Positions 13,807 to 16,131 of a DNA stretch of 16,131 bases are shown here, piece after piece (the first letter of the stretch is position 1; each line of letters opens with the position of its first letter). This DNA comes from CAYNFH01 sp964396385 (lineage in GTDB: Bacteria > Armatimonadota > Chthonomonadetes > Chthonomonadales > CAJBBX01), in assembly GCA_964396385.1 (NCBI GenBank), contig CAYNFH010000159.1:1-16131 (forward strand), written 5' to 3'. The notes beneath the pieces were generated by a model. It made no database searches, had not been told where the DNA came from, and was given only the letters and a program-made list of their open reading frames with translations. A program made the translations under genes and the position numbers.

Positions 13807-14668
13807 CCGACGCAGCCGCTTTACCCGCGAGGTAGACGGTGGGCTACACCTCCAGGAGCGCGACCGAAAGCTGCTCGCGGACTTGTTCCTGCACCAGGCG
13901 ATGTCGCGCCGCCAGCTCCAGACGCTCTACTTCGGCTCGGTGCCCCGCTGCAACGCCCGTCTGCGGCAACTCTTCGACCACGGCTACCTCGCCCGGTTTT
14001 TCCCGCCGGAGGCGCCCTTTGGCGCTGAAGCGGTCTACCTTCCAGGTACGAAAGCCGCCGGCATTGTCGCTGCGGACCTAGGCATGGACATTTCCTCCGT
14101 GCGCCGGCGCTGCCGCGGCGACCGCAGCGGCCTCTACCTGCAGCACGCTCTTGCCGTGGTGGACTTTCGCATCGCGCTTCAGAGCGAGGTTGCAGCGAAC
14201 CCTGATATGGATCTGGATGTCTGGCTCCCGGAGCTGCTGTGCCACCACGAGTATGACATTCGGACTGCCGGGACTGGTCCGTGGCGCAAGCGCGCCTTCA
14301 AGCCGGACGGCTTCTTCCGGCTGAAGTGCGCAGATGGGAGCGCCACTTATTCGTTCTTCCTCGAAGTAGACCTCGGCCACACCTCGCGCGGCGAATTCCG
14401 CGCCAAGGTCGCCATGCACCGGGAGTACCTGATGAGCGGGCTGTTCCGGGAGCTCTATGGCGCGGCGTGTTTCCGAAGCCTAGTGGTAACAACCTCGGCC
14501 CGGCGGATGCATAACCTGCTTGCGCTCTGCGGAGACGAGGCGGTCGATCTGTTTCACTTCTCGACGTTCGCCAACGTCGAGCAGAAGGGCTTGCTCGGCA
14601 ACGTCTGGCATCGAATCGGAACGCCGTCGCCAGAGGTCATGTTGGAGCGTGATACCCCGTTGTCATGA
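13769..14668 (+). CDS. Replication-relaxation (Replic_Relax) family protein
   Basis: A 299-aa protein. Residues about 28-100 form a winged-helix-like DNA-binding region (LQERDRKLLADLFLHQAMSR, LQTLYFGS, ARLRQLFDHGYLAR, YLPGTKAAGIVA), the hallmark of the Replic_Relax family found on plasmids and integrative elements. A C-terminal part has KPDGFFRL (178-185) and FFLEVDLGHTSRGEFRAK (196-213); the PD...ExD...K spacing is like that of PD-(D/E)xK nucleases, though this is by eye. The ATG at 13769 overlaps the coupling-ATPase gene by 38 nt, so translational coupling is likely; no strong ribosome-binding site is seen. Role in nicking or replication start of an element is inferred from the family name and neighbours. 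Confidence 0.8.
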   Translation: MTRSVHLPAEAGSRRSRFTREVDGGLHLQERDRKLLADLFLHQAMSRRQLQTLYFGSVPRCNARLRQLFDHGYLARFFPPEAPFGAEAVYLPGTKAAGIVAADLGMDISSVRRRCRGDRSGLYLQHALAVVDFRIALQSEVAANPDMDLDVWLPELLCHHEYDIRTAGTGPWRKRAFKPDGFFRLKCADGSATYSFFLEVDLGHTSRGEFRAKVAMHREYLMSGLFRELYGAACFRSLVVTTSARRMHNLLALCGDEAVDLFHFSTFANVEQKGLLGNVWHRIGTPSPEVMLERDTPLS

Positions 14669-14715
14669 TCAGCTTCGCGTCACCCAGCCAGAACCGCACC
14701 CCGCCTCGGGCGGCG

Positions 14716-15194
14716 CTATCGTCCGGGTACCGCGTTGTCGCCCGGATCGGCTTCCGCTGCGCGGACCAGATGCATCCGCTCGGTGGAGGAGAGGAGCTTG
14801 TTGGGGCTGGCCCACCGCGAGGAACTGGAGCGGTGGAACATTCTCCTGCGGGTTCTGAAAGCTGTGCGCTGTCCGGCCGGGATGAAGCTCGTTTCACCCG
14901 CCCGCATGATACTGGTCTCGCCGCTGACCAGGCGCAGTCCAACGCCGCGTGCAATGCAGACGATGAGGTCACCTTCGTGCGTCTGTAGCGGGAACGCGCT
15001 CCCCGGCACCATCTCCATCAGGTCGGTGCCGATCTCTGCACCGCCGAAGGACTGGGTGCATACCCCGATCGGCCCGCAGATGCCTTCCAGCCGACGCCCC
15101 AGGTCATCGAAGAGGCCGACCCATTCCCCGTTCAGGACGTTGCGGATATGTTCGCTGCTAATGAAGCGCCGAAAGGCGGCATTTCAGCGGCCAT
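14716..15194 (-). pseudogene. Cupin-domain gene, frameshifted at its 5' end
   Basis: On the minus strand a frame from about 15177 to 14716 reads as a coherent protein: RRFISSEHIRNVLNGEWVG, then a single cupin fold with FPLQTHEGDLIVCIARGVG and SIMRAGETSFIPAGQRTAF. This frame is closed upstream by TGA and has no start of its own. An ATG at 15194 in another frame gives MAAEMPPF and would join it if one base were inserted or lost near 15170. The internal ATG at 15018 would give a 100-aa product beginning just before the cupin core. Cupins bind small molecules or metals; no specific role is visible. A sequencing error rather than real decay is possible, but the neighbours are also broken. Confidence 0.6.
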
Positions 15195-15350
15195 GGAGTT
15201 GTTGCATGGCGGTTCGTGAAGGGTGTTCTCGGCCGTTGTGTACATGGAATCCCGCGCTCCCGTTCGCAGTGAGCCGTGACTGAGCGTAGCGCCTTTGGAG
15301 TAGGCGGTTCCTTTGGAATGCTCTCCTGTTTTCGGCCGGGCTATGCTCCG

Positions 15351-15608
15351 TCAACTCGTGTCCAGCGCTGCGACGCGTCGCATCAGATGGTTCCAGATGC
15401 CCTGGTAGGGATAGCTCGTCGCCAACTGCACCCAAATCCGCCGACGGCTCTCTCAAACTCGCGCCGCCACCTTGATCAATTTCAGTTGCAGTGTTGTGAC
15501 CTTCGCCGTGGCCCACTCGGTGCCACAAAGCAGCGTCCGAAGCGACTGCAACAGGATGTAGGCGGCCGCATGCAACAGCAGGCGGAACTGGTGTATCACG
15601 GCGCAGGC
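15351..15608 (-). mobile_element. IS1380-type transposase, C-terminal remnant with internal stop
   Basis: On the minus strand the frame reads FRLLLHAAAYILLQSLR (from 15587), GTEWATAKVTTLQLKLIKV, then a TGA at 15455-15453, then ESRRRIWVQLATSYPYQGIW to a final TGA at 15353-15351. This matches the C-terminal end of DDE transposases of the IS1380 group (HxFRLLLHxAAY ... LRLKLIKVAARV ... RR). The stop falls where RVRES is expected, so it looks like a CGA-to-TGA change. The N-terminal DDE part is missing: upstream, in the same frame, is a phosphatase-like remnant instead. It is therefore a dead fragment. The insertion-sequence end should lie in 15200-15350, but I could not recognise its terminal repeat. 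Confidence 0.7.
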
Positions 15609-15632
15609 GCGGATCAACTCCTCCACCTGATC

Positions 15633-15830
15633 CTACTCCGGACATCCTCCATCCCTAGTTGGGAGGTGCACGACACGCAGTCCTTCCGGCGCCAGATAGT
15701 CCATGAGGAACGGCTCGACCAGGGAGACGACGAGGCCGAAACCTTTTTCGGCCAGCCCTTCCAGAGTGTCGTTGTCGGGCAGCGGCATGGCCAGCAGCCC
15801 GCAGCGTCCGGTTGTTGAGGACAGGAACCA
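15633..15830 (-). pseudogene. Dual-specificity/tyrosine phosphatase-like gene, N-terminal remnant
   Basis: Minus strand. The frame between TAG at 15833-15831 and TAG at 15635-15633 reads TTGRCGLLAMPLPDND, LEGLAEKGFGLVVSLVEP, then LAPEGLRVVHLPTRDGG. This is the usual first half of small bacterial dual-specificity phosphatases (a W/F..G.LA..P start, ..LVSL.E., ..G....HLP..D). After the stop the same frame goes on with DQVEELIRA, as expected just before the catalytic HCxxGxxR loop, but runs instead into the transposase remnant. The catalytic Cys loop is absent, so it cannot be active. The only ATG in the frame is at 15788. Family assignment is by pattern and moderate in certainty. Confidence 0.5.
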
Positions 15831-15833
15831 CTA

Positions 15834-16131
15834 TGAGTGTCTGGGAAGCGTCATGTCTGACCTCGCCTGCCGCTTGCAACAATAAAGGCGGTAGGTGACC
15901 TCTACCAACTGAACTCCAGATCGGCGCCCTGGAGGTCGGCGCCAGTTCGGGCGCCAGAATGGACTGTTATGAATACCGGCGTATGGGAAAACCGCCTCGA
16001 CGGCGCAGTCTTCGCTGCGCCAAGGCCAGGGTACCCGTGGAATGCGGCCAGTGACCGTTCGGCGTCCGGGTTGACACCTCGACGCGAAGACCGCGCCCTA
16101 TCATATAGACGTGGCAACTACAGAGAAGACA
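15834..16131. other. No gene recognised at right edge
   Basis: No frame in the last 300 nt shows a recognised protein or start signal. A 71-codon minus-strand frame (16117-15902) ends in TGADLQGADLEFSW, which hints at pentapeptide repeats but comes from the GC-rich direct repeat GGTCGGCGCC. A 7-bp hairpin lies at 16002-16021. The segment may be decayed. Confidence 0.35.

Noticed and set aside
15276..15818. 180-codon + strand frame at the right end
   Set aside because: Lies opposite the transposase and phosphatase remnants, which have recognisable family motifs on the minus strand.
15902..16117. Possible pentapeptide-repeat ending (GADLQGADLE)
   Set aside because: Only two units, produced by a direct repeat of GGTCGGCGCC; not enough for a family call.
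1..16131. CRISPR array
   Set aside because: No regularly spaced direct repeats with unique spacers were seen; the tandem repeats present are short mirrored hairpin arms.

Overview
The window is GC-rich bacterial DNA and reads as chromosome on the left and the edge of a decayed, probably integrated element on the right. The organism cannot be named from the sequence. The large membrane protein resembles the DUF6785/DUF6784 type that I associate with Armatimonadota and Planctomycetota-like genomes, so a little-cultivated, GC-rich environmental bacterium is the best guess. That is an inference, not a demonstration.

Chromosomal core, about 1-4135, + strand: the 3' end of mfd (transcription-repair coupling factor), then pdhA-pdhB-pdhC, which encode E1-alpha, E1-beta and E2 of a pyruvate (or related 2-oxoacid/acetoin) dehydrogenase complex. 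E3 is not in the window. Each of the three gaps (mfd-pdhA, pdhA-pdhB, pdhB-pdhC) holds a long hairpin built of short tandem units, different in sequence each time; two of them overlap the upstream stop codon.

4136-4739 has no convincing gene but is dense in GC-rich hairpins. Then 4740-7436 encodes a very large membrane protein that looks like two ABC-2 permease halves fused in tandem, with no ATPase beside it.

7437-9465 is a set of small genes: a DUF6582-like protein, a small two-helix membrane protein (minus), a TfoX N-terminal-domain protein, and an MNT nucleotidyltransferase antitoxin (minus) whose overlapping HEPN toxin partner is cut to 21 codons. Next to it is a 115-nt nested inverted repeat without a protein explanation. 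9466-11373 (minus) is the DUF6785-like membrane protein.

At 11492-11538 (minus) lies the well-formed 3' half of a tRNA-Lys(CUU)-like gene without a proper 5' half, the usual mark of an attachment site. To its right, on the expected element side, are a small two-helix membrane protein, a TraG/VirD4-like coupling ATPase and a replication-relaxation (Replic_Relax) protein overlapping it by 38 nt: a compact mobilization-type cassette. The right end (14.7-15.9 kb, minus) is a gene graveyard: a frameshifted cupin gene, an IS1380-type transposase C-terminus with an internal stop, and a truncated dual-specificity-phosphatase-like gene that continues in the same frame into the transposase remnant.
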